NCBI RefSeq assembly: GCF_000423325.1
Contig: NZ_AUHT01000012.1
Coordinates: 156,893-220,892, forward strand
Direction: 5' to 3'
DNA length: 64,000 nucleotides
Source of the DNA: Lysobacter defluvii IMMIB APB-9 = DSM 18482
GTDB taxonomy: Bacteria > Pseudomonadota > Gammaproteobacteria > Xanthomonadales > Xanthomonadaceae
How positions within the stretch are numbered: the stretch's first letter is position 1; each line of letters starts with the position of its first letter. A program made the position numbers and the translations under genes. The notes beneath the pieces are model-generated. The model saw nothing but the letters and a program-made list of their open reading frames with translations, was not told the DNA's origin and did no database searches. Below are positions 1 through 8,956 of this stretch, piece after piece.

Positions 1-929
1 CCGGCCGCGAGTACGAGGGCGGCAACACCGGCTACCGGCCCGGGGTGAAGGGCGGTTACTTCCCGGTCGCGCCGTTCGACCAGCTCCACGACATCCGCGC
101 CGAGATGTGCAAGGTGCTGACCTCGCTCGGCATCGAGGTCGAGGTCCACCACCACGAGGTTGCCAACGCCGGCCAGTGCGAGATCGGCGCCCGCTTCAAC
201 ACGCTGGTGCGCAAGGCCGACGAGCTGCAGATGCTCAAGTACGTGGTCAAGAACGTCGCCCACCGCAACGGCAAGACCGCGACCTTCATGCCCAAGCCGA
301 TCGTCGGCGACAACGGCAGCGGCATGCACGTGCACCAGAGCCTGGCCAAGGGCGGGCAGAACCTGTTCACCGGCGACGGTTACGGCGGGCTGAGCCAGAC
401 CGCGCTGTGGTACATCGGCGGCATCTTCAAGCACGCCCGCGCCATCAACGCCTTCGCCAACGCCGGCACCAACAGCTACAAGCGCCTGGTCCCCGGCTTC
501 GAGGCGCCGGTGATGCTGGCCTACTCGGCGTCCAACCGCTCCGCCTCCTGCCGCATCCCGTACGTCACCAACCCCAAGGCACGCCGCGTCGAGATGCGCT
601 TCCCGGACCCGATCCAGTCCGGCTACCTGACCTTCGCCGCGCTGCTGATGGCCGGCCTGGACGGCATCCGCAACCAGATCGACCCCGGCGCCCCGAGCGA
701 CAAGGACCTCTACGACCTGCCGCCGGAGGAAGAGAAGGGCATTCCCACCGTCTGCGCCTCCCTCGACCAGGCGCTGGAGGCCCTCGACGGCGACCGCGAG
801 TTCCTCAAGGCCGGCGGGGTGTTCACCGACGACTTCATCGATGCCTACATCGGGCTGAAGATGAAGGAGGTCACCGCCTTCCGTGCGGCGACGCATCCGC
901 TCGAGTACCAGATGTACTACGCGATCTAG
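1..929 (+). CDS. glnA: Glutamine synthetase type I, C-terminal part (5' truncated by window edge)
   Basis: Glutamine synthetase makes glutamine from glutamate, ammonia and ATP in the cytoplasm. The reading frame is open from the first bases, so the gene begins upstream of the window. About 308 C-terminal residues are visible, including the ATP-site segment around GSGMHVHQS, the NRSASCRIP loop and the C-terminal motif YDLPPEEEK. The tyrosine at codon 711-713 lies where type I enzymes are adenylylated (Tyr397 of the E. coli protein), so covalent control is likely. It ends with TAG at 929. The ntrBC genes lie about 7 kb downstream, separated by a carbohydrate-related block that is not expected between glnA and ntrBC in related bacteria. 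Confidence 0.97.
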   Translation, partial: GREYEGGNTGYRPGVKGGYFPVAPFDQLHDIRAEMCKVLTSLGIEVEVHHHEVANAGQCEIGARFNTLVRKADELQMLKYVVKNVAHRNGKTATFMPKPIVGDNGSGMHVHQSLAKGGQNLFTGDGYGGLSQTALWYIGGIFKHARAINAFANAGTNSYKRLVPGFEAPVMLAYSASNRSASCRIPYVTNPKARRVEMRFPDPIQSGYLTFAALLMAGLDGIRNQIDPGAPSDKDLYDLPPEEEKGIPTVCASLDQALEALDGDREFLKAGGVFTDDFIDAYIGLKMKEVTAFRAATHPLEYQMYYAI

Positions 930-936
930 GGCGTCG

Positions 937-1138
937 GCTCCGGGGGGAGCGGGCTGAGGGGCGGGTGCTTGCCGCCCGGTTCGGTCGCGCCATCCATGGC
1001 GCGACTCACCGGCCGCAGGCCCCGCTACGCGGGTCCGGCCCGGCGCAGCGCGCCGGGCGTTCGGCCGGGCGCGCGGCAGTGCCGCGCAAGCAGCCCGGCC
1101 TCACCCATGGCCTGCTTCGGCAACACCCGCCCCTCATC
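937..1138 (+). repeat. Palindrome-rich intergenic repeat, copy A
   Basis: This copy starts with GGGGGGAGCG and runs through GGTGCTTGCCG and GGTTCGGTCG to CGGCAACACCC. It contains a hairpin at 984-1005: stem GTCGCGCCA/TGGCGCGAC with loop TCCA. A second copy lies inverted at 1345-1474. It follows directly after glnA and has no credible coding potential. A read-through brake or an inert dispersed repeat are both possible. Confidence 0.7.
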
Positions 1139-1344
1139 CCGCCCCCGCGGTTGGTTTGTGTTGGCACAAGAAGAAGCAAACAGCGGGTGCCCGGTGCTCC
1201 GCCGTGCGCCTAGGCGAAGCGGCACATCAGTCGATGGAGTCTCGCCTGAAGTGGGAGCGTGTTTGATGTGCTGAGTATTCGCCCACTCATCTCACCCAAG
1301 TTGCAGGGGAAGGTGCCCCTTGTTGAGAGTGCCGCGTCATTGAA

Positions 1345-1474
1345 ACGCCGGTGCGGCGTCGGGGTGGGGTGTTGCCGGAGTGGGCCATGGATGGCCCACG
1401 CCCGGTGAGTCGGCCCATGGATGGGCCGACCGAACCGGCCGGCAAGCACCCCACCACGGCGACGCTCCCCCCGA
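1345..1474 (-). repeat. Palindrome-rich intergenic repeat, copy B (inverted)
   Basis: The reverse complement repeats the blocks of copy A in the same order: GGGGGGAGCG, GGGGTGCTTGCCG, GGTTCGGTCG, CGACTCACCGG, CGGCAACACCC. It carries two hairpins of the same design, at 1380-1399 (GTGGGCCA/TGGCCCAC, loop TGGA) and 1409-1430 (GTCGGCCCA/TGGGCCGAC, loop TGGA). The stems differ in sequence but keep pairing, which suggests the secondary structure matters. The rest of 930-1564 shows no gene. Confidence 0.7.
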
Positions 1475-1564
1475 AGCCCGGACACCCTCCCCACCGCGCC
1501 TTCACCTCCTCCACGCCCCCGCGCATTCATGCTTTGTTCCTTCCCGCGCAGGAGGCGAACCCAT

Positions 1565-2890
1565 ATGGAGCAGACGATCCGACCGCCGCGGGGCCGCCTC
1601 GCGGTCCTGATGCCCGGCCTGGGCGCCGTCGCCACCACCCTCATCGCAGGTGTCGCCGCGGTGCGCCGGCAACTGGCCGAGCCGGTCGGCTCGCTGACCC
1701 AGATGGGGCGCATGCCCGGTGAGGACGGGTCGCCGGTGCGGATCGCGGACGTGGTGCCGCTGGCGACCCTGGACGAGCTGGTGTTCGGCGGCTGGGACGT
1801 TTATCCCGACAACGTGTACGAGGCCGCGCGCAAGGCCGCGGTGCTGGAGCCGGCGCAGCTGCAGGCGCTGCGCCCGGAACTGGAGCGCATCCGCCCGATG
1901 GAGGCGGTGTTCGATCCGGCCTACGTCCCCAACCTGCACGGCAGCCACGTCAAGGACGTGCGCGGCAAGGCCGCGCAGGCGCGCGCGCTGATGGACGACA
2001 TCCGCGGGTTCATGCAGGCCAATGGCTGCGAGCGGGCGGTCATGGTCTGGTGTGCCTCGACCGAGGTGTACACGCAGCCCTCAATGGTCCATCAGGACCT
2101 CGACGCCTTCGAGGAGGGGCTGGAGAACGACGACCCGGCGATCGCGCCTTCGATGATCTACGCCTACGCAGCGATCCGCTGCGGGGTGCCGTTTGCCAAC
2201 GGCGCGCCCAACCTGGCCTGCGACGTGCCCGCGCTGGTGCAGCTGGCGAAGCGCTGCGGCGTGCCGATCGCCGGCAAGGACTTCAAGACCGGCCAGACGC
2301 TGATGAAGACGATCCTCGCGCCGGGGCTGCAGGCGCGCGCGCTGGGCATCAACGGCTGGTTCTCGTCGAACATCCTCGGCAACCGCGACGGCTACGTGCT
2401 CGACAACCCGGACAACTTCCGCACCAAGGAGGTCTCCAAGCTCGGGGTGCTCGAGGACATCCTGCGCCCGGACCTCAACCCGGACCTGTACGGCGACATG
2501 CACCACCAGGTGCGGATCAACTACTACCCGCCGCACGGGGACAACAAGGAAAGCTGGGACAACATCGACATCTTCGGCTGGCTCGGCTACCGCATGCAGA
2601 TCAAGATCAACTTCCTCTGCCGCGACTCGATCCTGGCCGCGCCCATCGCGCTGGACCTCGCGTTGCTGTCGGACCTGGCCTCGCGCGCCGGCATGTCGGG
2701 CGTGCAGGAATGGCTGTCGTTCTACTTCAAGTCGCCGCAGGTGGAAGGCGGCGCGCGCCCCGAGCACGACGTGTTCCGCCAGCTGGCGAAGCTGCACGAA
2801 ACCCTTCGCCGGATCGGCGCGCTTGAACCCGCCGACGAGGCCGGGAACGAGGCGCCGGCGGCCGCGCTTGCCGCCGCCGCGACCCACTGA
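1565..2890 (+). CDS. ino1: Inositol-3-phosphate synthase (myo-inositol-1-phosphate synthase)
   Basis: Converts glucose 6-phosphate to 1D-myo-inositol 3-phosphate with catalytic NAD. The start is the ATG at 1565 behind GGAGG (1550-1554 region), giving 441 residues, close to the bacterial family norm. An N-terminal Rossmann segment (PGLGAVATTLIAG) is followed by the family signature GKDFKTGQTLMKT, NGWFSSNILGNRDG and a C-terminal segment with DNKESWDNID. The last ~20 residues are Ala-rich. It is first in a run of three same-strand genes (glycoside hydrolase-like, glycosyltransferase), which suggests that inositol phosphate feeds a glycan or glycolipid; that role is inference. Confidence 0.95.
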   Translation: MEQTIRPPRGRLAVLMPGLGAVATTLIAGVAAVRRQLAEPVGSLTQMGRMPGEDGSPVRIADVVPLATLDELVFGGWDVYPDNVYEAARKAAVLEPAQLQALRPELERIRPMEAVFDPAYVPNLHGSHVKDVRGKAAQARALMDDIRGFMQANGCERAVMVWCASTEVYTQPSMVHQDLDAFEEGLENDDPAIAPSMIYAYAAIRCGVPFANGAPNLACDVPALVQLAKRCGVPIAGKDFKTGQTLMKTILAPGLQARALGINGWFSSNILGNRDGYVLDNPDNFRTKEVSKLGVLEDILRPDLNPDLYGDMHHQVRINYYPPHGDNKESWDNIDIFGWLGYRMQIKINFLCRDSILAAPIALDLALLSDLASRAGMSGVQEWLSFYFKSPQVEGGARPEHDVFRQLAKLHETLRRIGALEPADEAGNEAPAAALAAAATH

Positions 2891-2931
2891 TCCGCTGGTC
2901 CAGCCCTTCCCTCGGAGTACCCCGGAACAAC

Positions 2932-3816
2932 ATGATCGAAGCCGTCACCTTCTGGAACGAAGCCAACAACAAATCGCATTGGGACATGGAGGTCGACCCG
3001 GAGTGGCGGCTCTATGCGGACATGGTGAAAGTGGCGGCGCAGGCGGTCAGGGCGCAGGCACCGCATGTCACCCGGGTGCTCGGCGGCATCTCGCCCATCG
3101 ATCCCGCCTTCATCCGCCGCATGCACGAGTTCGGCGCGCTCGACGACCTCGACGCGGTGGGCGTGCACGGCTTCCCGCTGGACTGGAACCTGTGGCCGCT
3201 GGACTCCTGGCCCGAGAGGATCGCCGAGATCGAAGCAGTGACCCCGTTGCCGGTGTGGGTTCCGGAGGTCGGTGTCTCAAGCTTCGGCGCCGAGGAGGTC
3301 CAGGACTTCGGCCTGCGCCGCACCGCCTCGCTGCTGCTGGGCCGGGTGCCACGCATCCACTGGTACAGCCTGTACGACCTTCCGCAGGCGTGGGAGGCGA
3401 CGACCCGGCACAAGGAAGCCGAGGGCTCGTCCTACTACCGCCATTTCCACATGGGCCTGCTGCGCGAGGACGGCACGCCGAAGATGGCGGCGCGCCAGTT
3501 CCATGAGTACACGCCGGAAATGGGCATCTGCCAGTGGTTCCACTTCGAGGACCACCGGCTCGACGACGCGGTCGGCTGGCTGCGCCGGCTGGGCGTGCGC
3601 AAGGTGCGCACGGGACTGAGCTGGGCCGACTGGCTGCGCCCGGATTCGGAGCGCTGGTTCGACCGCATGGTCTCCGCGCTGGACGAGTTCGAGGTGACCG
3701 CGACGTTCTGCTTCACCCCCGAGTGCGAGGGGATCCAGCCCCACCACACCAGCGCCCCACGCGAGCCGCAGCGTTTCGCCGACTTCTGCGTGGAGATGAT
3801 GCGGCGCTACGCCTGA
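2932..3816 (+). CDS. Glycoside hydrolase-like (beta-xylosidase-like) protein with permuted TIM-barrel order
   Basis: A 294-residue protein. It opens with FWNEANN, which resembles the acid/base-Glu motif usually found on strand 4 of clan-A barrels (Glu10). VHGF (about 78-81) and VWVPEVGVSS (candidate nucleophile Glu112) follow, then HWYSLYD as strand 8. Residues ~198-294 then look like the first three strand/helix units (CQWFHFEDHRLDDAV, VRTGLSWADW, TATFCFTPE, FADFCVEMMRRYA). All eight units seem present, but in the order 4-8 then 1-3. No signal peptide is seen, so a cytoplasmic role is likely. The ATG lies 41 bases after ino1. Substrate unknown. A truncated two-barrel protein is the alternative reading. 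Confidence 0.7.
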   Translation: MIEAVTFWNEANNKSHWDMEVDPEWRLYADMVKVAAQAVRAQAPHVTRVLGGISPIDPAFIRRMHEFGALDDLDAVGVHGFPLDWNLWPLDSWPERIAEIEAVTPLPVWVPEVGVSSFGAEEVQDFGLRRTASLLLGRVPRIHWYSLYDLPQAWEATTRHKEAEGSSYYRHFHMGLLREDGTPKMAARQFHEYTPEMGICQWFHFEDHRLDDAVGWLRRLGVRKVRTGLSWADWLRPDSERWFDRMVSALDEFEVTATFCFTPECEGIQPHHTSAPREPQRFADFCVEMMRRYA

Positions 3817-3833
3817 GCGGCAAAGGAGAGGCC

Positions 3834-4775
3834 TTGGCCGCTGATCCCTGGGTGCGGTACATGCGCCGGGGCGAGTGGGAGCGTGCGTGGGCGCTAGGGG
3901 ATACCGCGATGCGCGAGCTCGCCGGGTGCGACTTCCGCCACGTGCCGCGGCACCTGCAGTACGTGTGGACCGGGGCCCCGGTCGAAGGCAGGCGGGTGCT
4001 GGTGCGCTGTTACCACGGCCTGGGCGACACGCTGCAGTTCATCCGTTACATCCCCGCGTTGGCACGGGTGGCACGTGGCGTAGTGGTCTGGGCACAGGCG
4101 GCCCTGCTGCCGATGCTGGGGCAAGTGCCTGGCATCGACGTGCTGCTGCCGCTGCACGACGGCACGCCGGACGCGGAGTACGAGGTCGACGTCGAGTTGA
4201 TGGAGCTGCCCCGCGTGCTCCGCCTCCGCCCCACCGAGCTGCCGACCGCGGTGCCGTACCTCCGGGCGGAGCCACTCGCCCTGACAGGGAGTGGTTCCGA
4301 CCCGCGGCCGCGCATCGGCCTGGTCTGGCAGGGTGGGGACTGGAACCCCGAGCGGTCGATGGCCTTCGGGGCGATCGCGCCGCTTGCCGCGATCCCCGGC
4401 ATCCGCCCGCTGATCGTGCAGCCGCTCGCAGCAGAAGCGGGCTGGGATGGCCGCACCGGTGAGTACCCTGGCGAGTTCGACATCCCGGCCTTCGCCCGCC
4501 TGCTGGCGTCGCTCGACCTGCTGGTGACGATCGACTCCATGCCGGCCCACCTGGCCGGTGCGATGGGCATCCCCACCTGGCTGCTGCTGCACCACGACCC
4601 GGACTGGCGGTGGATGGAAGGCCGGGAGGACAGCCCGTGGTACCCGGACATGCGGCTGTTCCGGCAGCAGGAACCGGGTGACTGGGACAGCGTGGTCGCG
4701 CGGGTGGCCGGCGCCCTGGAGGCTCAGCGCGATTCGATCCAGGCGACCAGCCGCCCCAGCCGGCCGCGGTGGTAG
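3834..4775 (+). CDS. Glycosyltransferase, GT9/heptosyltransferase-like
   Basis: The start is TTG at 3834, preceded by AAAGGAGA at good spacing; it is 17 bases after the previous gene. The product is 313 residues. YHGLGDTLQFIRYIP resembles the GxGDTxQFxRY motif of GT9-like and TPR-linked transferases. IGLVWQGGDWNPERSM and the C-terminal DLLVTIDSMPAHLAGAMG segment are typical of the nucleotide-sugar binding lobe. It probably transfers a sugar in synthesis of a surface glycan; donor and acceptor cannot be told from the sequence. Its 3' end overlaps the convergent gene at 4724-6112 by 52 bases. Confidence 0.75.
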   Translation: MAADPWVRYMRRGEWERAWALGDTAMRELAGCDFRHVPRHLQYVWTGAPVEGRRVLVRCYHGLGDTLQFIRYIPALARVARGVVVWAQAALLPMLGQVPGIDVLLPLHDGTPDAEYEVDVELMELPRVLRLRPTELPTAVPYLRAEPLALTGSGSDPRPRIGLVWQGGDWNPERSMAFGAIAPLAAIPGIRPLIVQPLAAEAGWDGRTGEYPGEFDIPAFARLLASLDLLVTIDSMPAHLAGAMGIPTWLLLHHDPDWRWMEGREDSPWYPDMRLFRQQEPGDWDSVVARVAGALEAQRDSIQATSRPSRPRW

Positions 4776-6112
4776 GCGAGCGCGTGGTACAGCGCGGCCG
4801 ATGCGCGGGCCCAGCGCAGGTAGATCCAGGGACGGCCACTGGCGCGCGCAATCCGGAACATGCGGTGGCTCCAGCGCGAGATCGCCTGGCGCATGGCGTA
4901 GATCCGCCGCCGCGCCGGATCCGGGGCGGCGGCATCGGGCGGCACCCGCTTGCGCGGCACCAGCCCGCGGCGCCGGGCGAGCCGCCACGCGAGTCCCTCG
5001 CGCCGCTGCCGCAGGCCCGCCGCCTGGGTGTCGGCGACGTAGCGGTCGTCCACTTCCTCCAGGGCGAGACGGCCCTCGGCCAGCGCGCGCTCGACCAGGC
5101 CGCCGATCACCGGTGAGCGCACCAGCATGACGTTGGTGCCGCGCCAGTCCGACGAGTGCGGCTCCACCCAGGCATCGCCGAAGGAGACGTCCGCGGTCTC
5201 GGCCACCACGTCGTCGCAGAAGTTGCATGCCGGAGCCATGAAGAAGCCCGCGCCCCAGTCGCCGTCGGCCATGTGCCACCAGTCGCCGGTCCGCGGCGAG
5301 CCGTCCTGGAGCCTCATGCGGGTGCTGTACCAGTTGGCGGGGCGACCCTCCGCCTTGTGCCGGTACTCCACGGCCTGGACCTGGTCGATCGGGACGCCGA
5401 TCTGCACCGCCAGGCTCTCGGTGAACGCCGCGCTCTTCATGTGCCCGCAGAACAGGCCGAGCGTGTGCACGATGCGCTCGCGGTAGACGGGATCGTTCCG
5501 CCGCAGCAGCTGCACCGCCTTGATGAAGCACGGGATGCCGACCACGGCGTAGCCGCCCGGCTCGCGTGCGATCACGCGCAGCACCTCCGACAGCTCGATC
5601 GGGTGGTAGCGCGACTGCGCGCCTTCGCGGACCTCGCCGACGCTGCGCGAGATCCGGTAGGCGAAGAAGCGCCCCTCCTGCCGTGGCTGCTCGCAAGGCA
5701 CGACGTGCACCACGGCGTCGACCAGGCCCTTGTCGAGCAGTTCGCAGGCGACCCAGCTCACCAGGCCCCCGGAACTGCCGCGCAGGCGGAAGTCGCCCTC
5801 GGCGGCATGGCCGACCCACGCCGATTCGTAGCGGCCCACGCTCGCCGCATGCCGGGGCGCCCTCGGGAACTCGCGTGCGGCGATCCGGTCCTCGTCGGCC
5901 GCACGTGGCGAGAAGGGGCAGATGGAAGTAAAGCCGGGCGGGCCCGACGCCATCCAGTCCGGGTCGGCGCGTGGCCGCAGCAGGCCGTCTTCGTCGAACC
6001 CCATTTCCGCCTGCCCCGGCGCTGCCAGTCCGGCGCAGGCGCCGCAGCCGATGCAGAGGCCGGCGCGGACGATGTCCCCCGGTCCGGGCGCGCGTTGCAG
6101 GTCGTTCCTCAT
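4724..6112 (-). CDS. Coenzyme F420 hydrogenase/dehydrogenase beta-subunit (FrhB) family iron-sulfur protein
   Basis: A 462-residue protein starting at ATG 6112, which overlaps the stop of the upstream pyruvyl transferase gene (ATGA), so the two are translationally coupled. N-terminal CIGCGACAG and later cysteines (CPF, CNFCDD) fit a ferredoxin-like N-domain plus the FrhB C-domain. RGSSGGLVSW and GIPCFIKAVQLL are characteristic of FrhB-domain proteins in polysaccharide clusters. Such proteins often sit beside polysaccharide pyruvyl transferases and may reduce a flavin or sugar intermediate. A role in F420 metabolism is not implied, since no F420 genes are seen. Exact reaction unknown. Confidence 0.8.
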   Translation of the reverse strand: MRNDLQRAPGPGDIVRAGLCIGCGACAGLAAPGQAEMGFDEDGLLRPRADPDWMASGPPGFTSICPFSPRAADEDRIAAREFPRAPRHAASVGRYESAWVGHAAEGDFRLRGSSGGLVSWVACELLDKGLVDAVVHVVPCEQPRQEGRFFAYRISRSVGEVREGAQSRYHPIELSEVLRVIAREPGGYAVVGIPCFIKAVQLLRRNDPVYRERIVHTLGLFCGHMKSAAFTESLAVQIGVPIDQVQAVEYRHKAEGRPANWYSTRMRLQDGSPRTGDWWHMADGDWGAGFFMAPACNFCDDVVAETADVSFGDAWVEPHSSDWRGTNVMLVRSPVIGGLVERALAEGRLALEEVDDRYVADTQAAGLRQRREGLAWRLARRRGLVPRKRVPPDAAAPDPARRRIYAMRQAISRWSHRMFRIARASGRPWIYLRWARASAALYHALAYHRGRLGRLVAWIESR

Positions 6113-7179
6113 GCCGCCAGCGCCCGGTCGAGGTAGTGGCCGGAGCGTTGCCGCGCCGCGTCGATCGACGCCGCGATGGCGGGCTCCAGCGGGCCGCCGA
6201 GCAGGGCGTCGAGGTCGGCGGGTGCGCCCGGTTCCACCATGTGCCGGTTGCCGCCCACGGTGTCCATCAACCCCCTCACCTTGTTGCTGCGGTACCAGGA
6301 CGGCTCGCAGGCGAATGGCCGCGCGTTGAGCAGCGCGAACACGCAGCCATGGAAGAAGTTGGTGACCACCGCCGCGGCACCGGCCATGAAGCGGGCGAAG
6401 GCATGCGGGCCGGCGTCCAGCCATTGTCGGTCGGCCCAGTCGTTGCGGTAGCCGATGCTGACGATCCCGAGCCCTCGGGCCGCTGCCCACTCCCGCACCT
6501 GGTTGGCGAACGTCTCCGAGAAGCCGTGCCCGTACACGGCAAGGTACGGCTCTCCGGCCGGCTCTCCAGGCTCCACGGGTCCGGCTGCGGCCGCGTCCGG
6601 TGGGAACTGCAGGCACGGGTCCAGTACCAGCGGCGGCGCCTCGCCCAGTGCGTCTTCCACGATCCGCGCCGAGTTGCCGTCGCGGACCGAGAGGTGGTCG
6701 AAGGCCGCGAGCCAGTCGGCATGCTCCCGGTCCAGCCGCCAGTCGGCGTCGTGGTTGCCGAAGCTCGCCGCGTAGGAGACCAGCCGCGGGGCCGCCAGCC
6801 CCTGGCCGTAGAACAGCGGGCAGTCGCCGTACCACGGGTGGGCGAGGTTCCAGACCTCGTCGCTGCCCACCAACACCAGGTCGCACTCGAGCGCGGCTCC
6901 GCCTTCCAGCGGGATCGGCGGCGACAGCGGCAGGCCCTGGACGGCCTCGTGGAAGCGGTGGATCTTGGCGCGGTAGCGGGGGCGGTCGGACGGGGGCGGC
7001 ACCTCGGGCAGGGTGGGTCGGAAGGCGCACCTCCACTCGGCGATGTCCACCCGGCGCGACACATGGTCGATCACCACCGGGTCGTGTCCGCGGGCCCGCA
7101 GGCCCTCGACCAGGCAACGGGCCTGCCAGTAGCTGCCGTAGTTGATGCAGCGATGGAACGTCAGTACGCCGATCCGCAC
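6109..7179 (-). CDS. Polysaccharide pyruvyl transferase family protein (CsaB/WcaK-like)
   Basis: The start is GTG at 7179, because AAGGAG sits about 10 bases upstream and the protein then begins RIGVLTFHRCINYGSYWQ, the usual N-terminal strand and Gly/Asn-rich loop of this family. Length is 356 residues. DLVLVGSDEVWNL, LSVRDGNSA and the C-terminal VTNFFHGCVFALL, with its conserved His, match pyruvyl transferases that cap sugars with phosphoenolpyruvate-derived ketals. The coupled FrhB-type partner downstream is a common pairing. Its acceptor is presumably the glycan built by the neighbouring transferases; this is inference. Confidence 0.85.
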   Translation of the reverse strand: MRIGVLTFHRCINYGSYWQARCLVEGLRARGHDPVVIDHVSRRVDIAEWRCAFRPTLPEVPPPSDRPRYRAKIHRFHEAVQGLPLSPPIPLEGGAALECDLVLVGSDEVWNLAHPWYGDCPLFYGQGLAAPRLVSYAASFGNHDADWRLDREHADWLAAFDHLSVRDGNSARIVEDALGEAPPLVLDPCLQFPPDAAAAGPVEPGEPAGEPYLAVYGHGFSETFANQVREWAAARGLGIVSIGYRNDWADRQWLDAGPHAFARFMAGAAAVVTNFFHGCVFALLNARPFACEPSWYRSNKVRGLMDTVGGNRHMVEPGAPADLDALLGGPLEPAIAASIDAARQRSGHYLDRALAA

Positions 7180-7258
7180 GTGGTGGATGCTCCTTGCCGG
7201 GATGTAGCCTTCGCGGTCACCCGTTGCCGGACGACAATGACCGGCGCCGCCAGGGACG

Positions 7259-7870
7259 ATGCCGATGACCCGTTTTTTCCTGATCCGCCACGCCGCCAAC
7301 GACCACTCCGGCCATGGCTTCGCCGGGCGCACGCCGGGCATCGACCTCAATGCCGCCGGTTGGGAGCAGGCGCGCGGGTTGGCATCGCGGTTCGGCGGCG
7401 TGCCGGTGGCGGCGGTCTACAGCAGCCCGCTCGAGCGGGCGATGCAGACCGCGGAACCCATCGCGACCCTACTGGGGCTCCCGGTCACCAGCCGTGAAGA
7501 ATTCCTCGAGCTGGACACCGGCGACTGGACCGGCCGGCGCTTCGACTCGCTTGAAGACGACGCAGCCTTCCACCGATTCAACTCGCTGCGCAGCTGCTCG
7601 GGTGCGCCAGGCGGGGAGCTGATGCTGCAGGCCCAGGCGCGCATGGTCGCGGGCCTGGAGGCCGTGCGCTGCAGCCACCCCGGCCAGTCCGTGGTCGTCG
7701 TCAGCCACGGCGACATGATCCGCGCCGCGCTCGCCCACTGCCTTGGCATGCCGCTGGACCTGATGCTGCGGCTCGAGGTGGAGATGGGCTCGGTGAGCAC
7801 CGTCGAGATCGGCGACGGCGCCGTGCGGGTGCTGGCGGTCAATGGCACGGGCCGGCTGCCGCGCGGTTGA
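7259..7870 (+). CDS. Histidine phosphatase family protein (phosphoglycerate mutase-like)
   Basis: A 203-residue single-domain protein of the RHG branch. FLIRHAAN near residue 10 holds the phospho-accepting histidine (here RHA rather than RHG). LELDTGDWTGR gives the acid residue and VVSHGDMIRAAL the second catalytic histidine. ATG 7259 is preceded by AGGGA; a second in-frame ATG at 7265 is possible. The family includes alpha-ribazole phosphatases and many broad phosphatases, so the substrate is not assigned. It is divergent from the pyruvyl transferase gene and reads toward ntrB. Confidence 0.85.
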   Translation: MPMTRFFLIRHAANDHSGHGFAGRTPGIDLNAAGWEQARGLASRFGGVPVAAVYSSPLERAMQTAEPIATLLGLPVTSREEFLELDTGDWTGRRFDSLEDDAAFHRFNSLRSCSGAPGGELMLQAQARMVAGLEAVRCSHPGQSVVVVSHGDMIRAALAHCLGMPLDLMLRLEVEMGSVSTVEIGDGAVRVLAVNGTGRLPRG

Positions 7871-7918
7871 CGCACCGCGCAGTCCGGCGGCGTCGCGTTA
7901 GCCACTACCATCGTGCCG

Positions 7919-8956
7919 ATGTCCTCCGCCCCCCACGCTCCCGATGCCGAAGCCCTGGTGACGCCACTGGCGTGGATCGGCGCCGACGGGGCGCTGGCCT
8001 GGTGCAATCCCGCGTTCGCGAGCTGGCTGGGCGTAGGGGCGCGGCGCCTGCTCGGGCGACCCCTGCTCGCGCTCGAGGTCGAGGAACCGGGGCGACTGGA
8101 ATCTGCCCTTGCCCGGCTCGAGGATGACGGCACACCGCTGCGCCTGCGGCGGATGCACCTGCGCCATCCGGAGGGCGCCGAACGCTTCGCCGACCTTTGG
8201 CTGTCCGCCGCGGAAGCGGGGGGCGTCCTGGTGGAGGCCCATCCGGTCGACGAGTTTCCCGGCGACGACCCGGCCCTGATGCTGCCGTCCGCGCTCTCGG
8301 CCACGCTCAAGGGTCTGGCGCACGAGTTGCGCAACCCGCTGGCCGGGCTCAAGGGCGCCGCGCAGTTGCTGGGACGGCGGGTGGACGAGCGCGACCGCGA
8401 GTTGACCGGCCTGATCCAGGACGAGGTCGCGCGCCTGGCCTCGCTGGTGGACGGGCTGATGCAGCCGCAAGCCCAGGGTCCCAGGGAGCCGGTCAACATC
8501 CATGCGGTGCTCGAGCGGGTGCTGCGCCTGGCAGAGAGCGACGCCGGCTGGGCCGTGCGGCTGGTCCGCGACTACGACCCGAGCCTCCCGGAATTGCTGG
8601 GCGATGCCGACCGTCTGGTGCAGGCGCTCTGGAACCTGGTGCGCAACGCGATCCAGGCCGGCGCGGGCACGGTCACCCTGCGCACGCGCGCCGAGCACGG
8701 GCTGCACCTGGGCGACCGGGTCTGGCCGCTGGTGCTGCGGCTGGAGGTGGTCGACGACGGCCGCGGCGTGCCGGCCGAGCTGGCGGACACCCTGTTCCTG
8801 CCGCTGGTCACCGGCCAGGCCGAGGGCAACGGCCTGGGCCTGCCACTGGCGCAACAGGTTGCACGCGAGCACCGCGGCTCGCTGGGGTGGCGCTCGCGCG
8901 CGGGGCACACGGTATTCACCCTGCTGTTGCCGATCACCGACGGGGACGACGCATGA
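7919..8956 (+). CDS. ntrB: Nitrogen regulation sensor histidine kinase NtrB
   Basis: Cytoplasmic kinase that phosphorylates NtrC under nitrogen limitation and is controlled by P-II. An N-terminal PAS-like domain (WIGADGALAWCNPAF) is followed by the H-box LAHELRNPLAG with the phosphorylated His at about residue 135. The N-box NLVRNAIQAG, the G1 motif DDGRG and the G2 motif GNGLGLPLA follow. About 345 residues, as usual for NtrB. ATG 7919 was chosen; GTG 7913 is in frame too and neither has a strong ribosome site. The stop overlaps the ntrC start (ATGA), so both are made from one message. Confidence 0.95.
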   Translation: MSSAPHAPDAEALVTPLAWIGADGALAWCNPAFASWLGVGARRLLGRPLLALEVEEPGRLESALARLEDDGTPLRLRRMHLRHPEGAERFADLWLSAAEAGGVLVEAHPVDEFPGDDPALMLPSALSATLKGLAHELRNPLAGLKGAAQLLGRRVDERDRELTGLIQDEVARLASLVDGLMQPQAQGPREPVNIHAVLERVLRLAESDAGWAVRLVRDYDPSLPELLGDADRLVQALWNLVRNAIQAGAGTVTLRTRAEHGLHLGDRVWPLVLRLEVVDDGRGVPAELADTLFLPLVTGQAEGNGLGLPLAQQVAREHRGSLGWRSRAGHTVFTLLLPITDGDDA

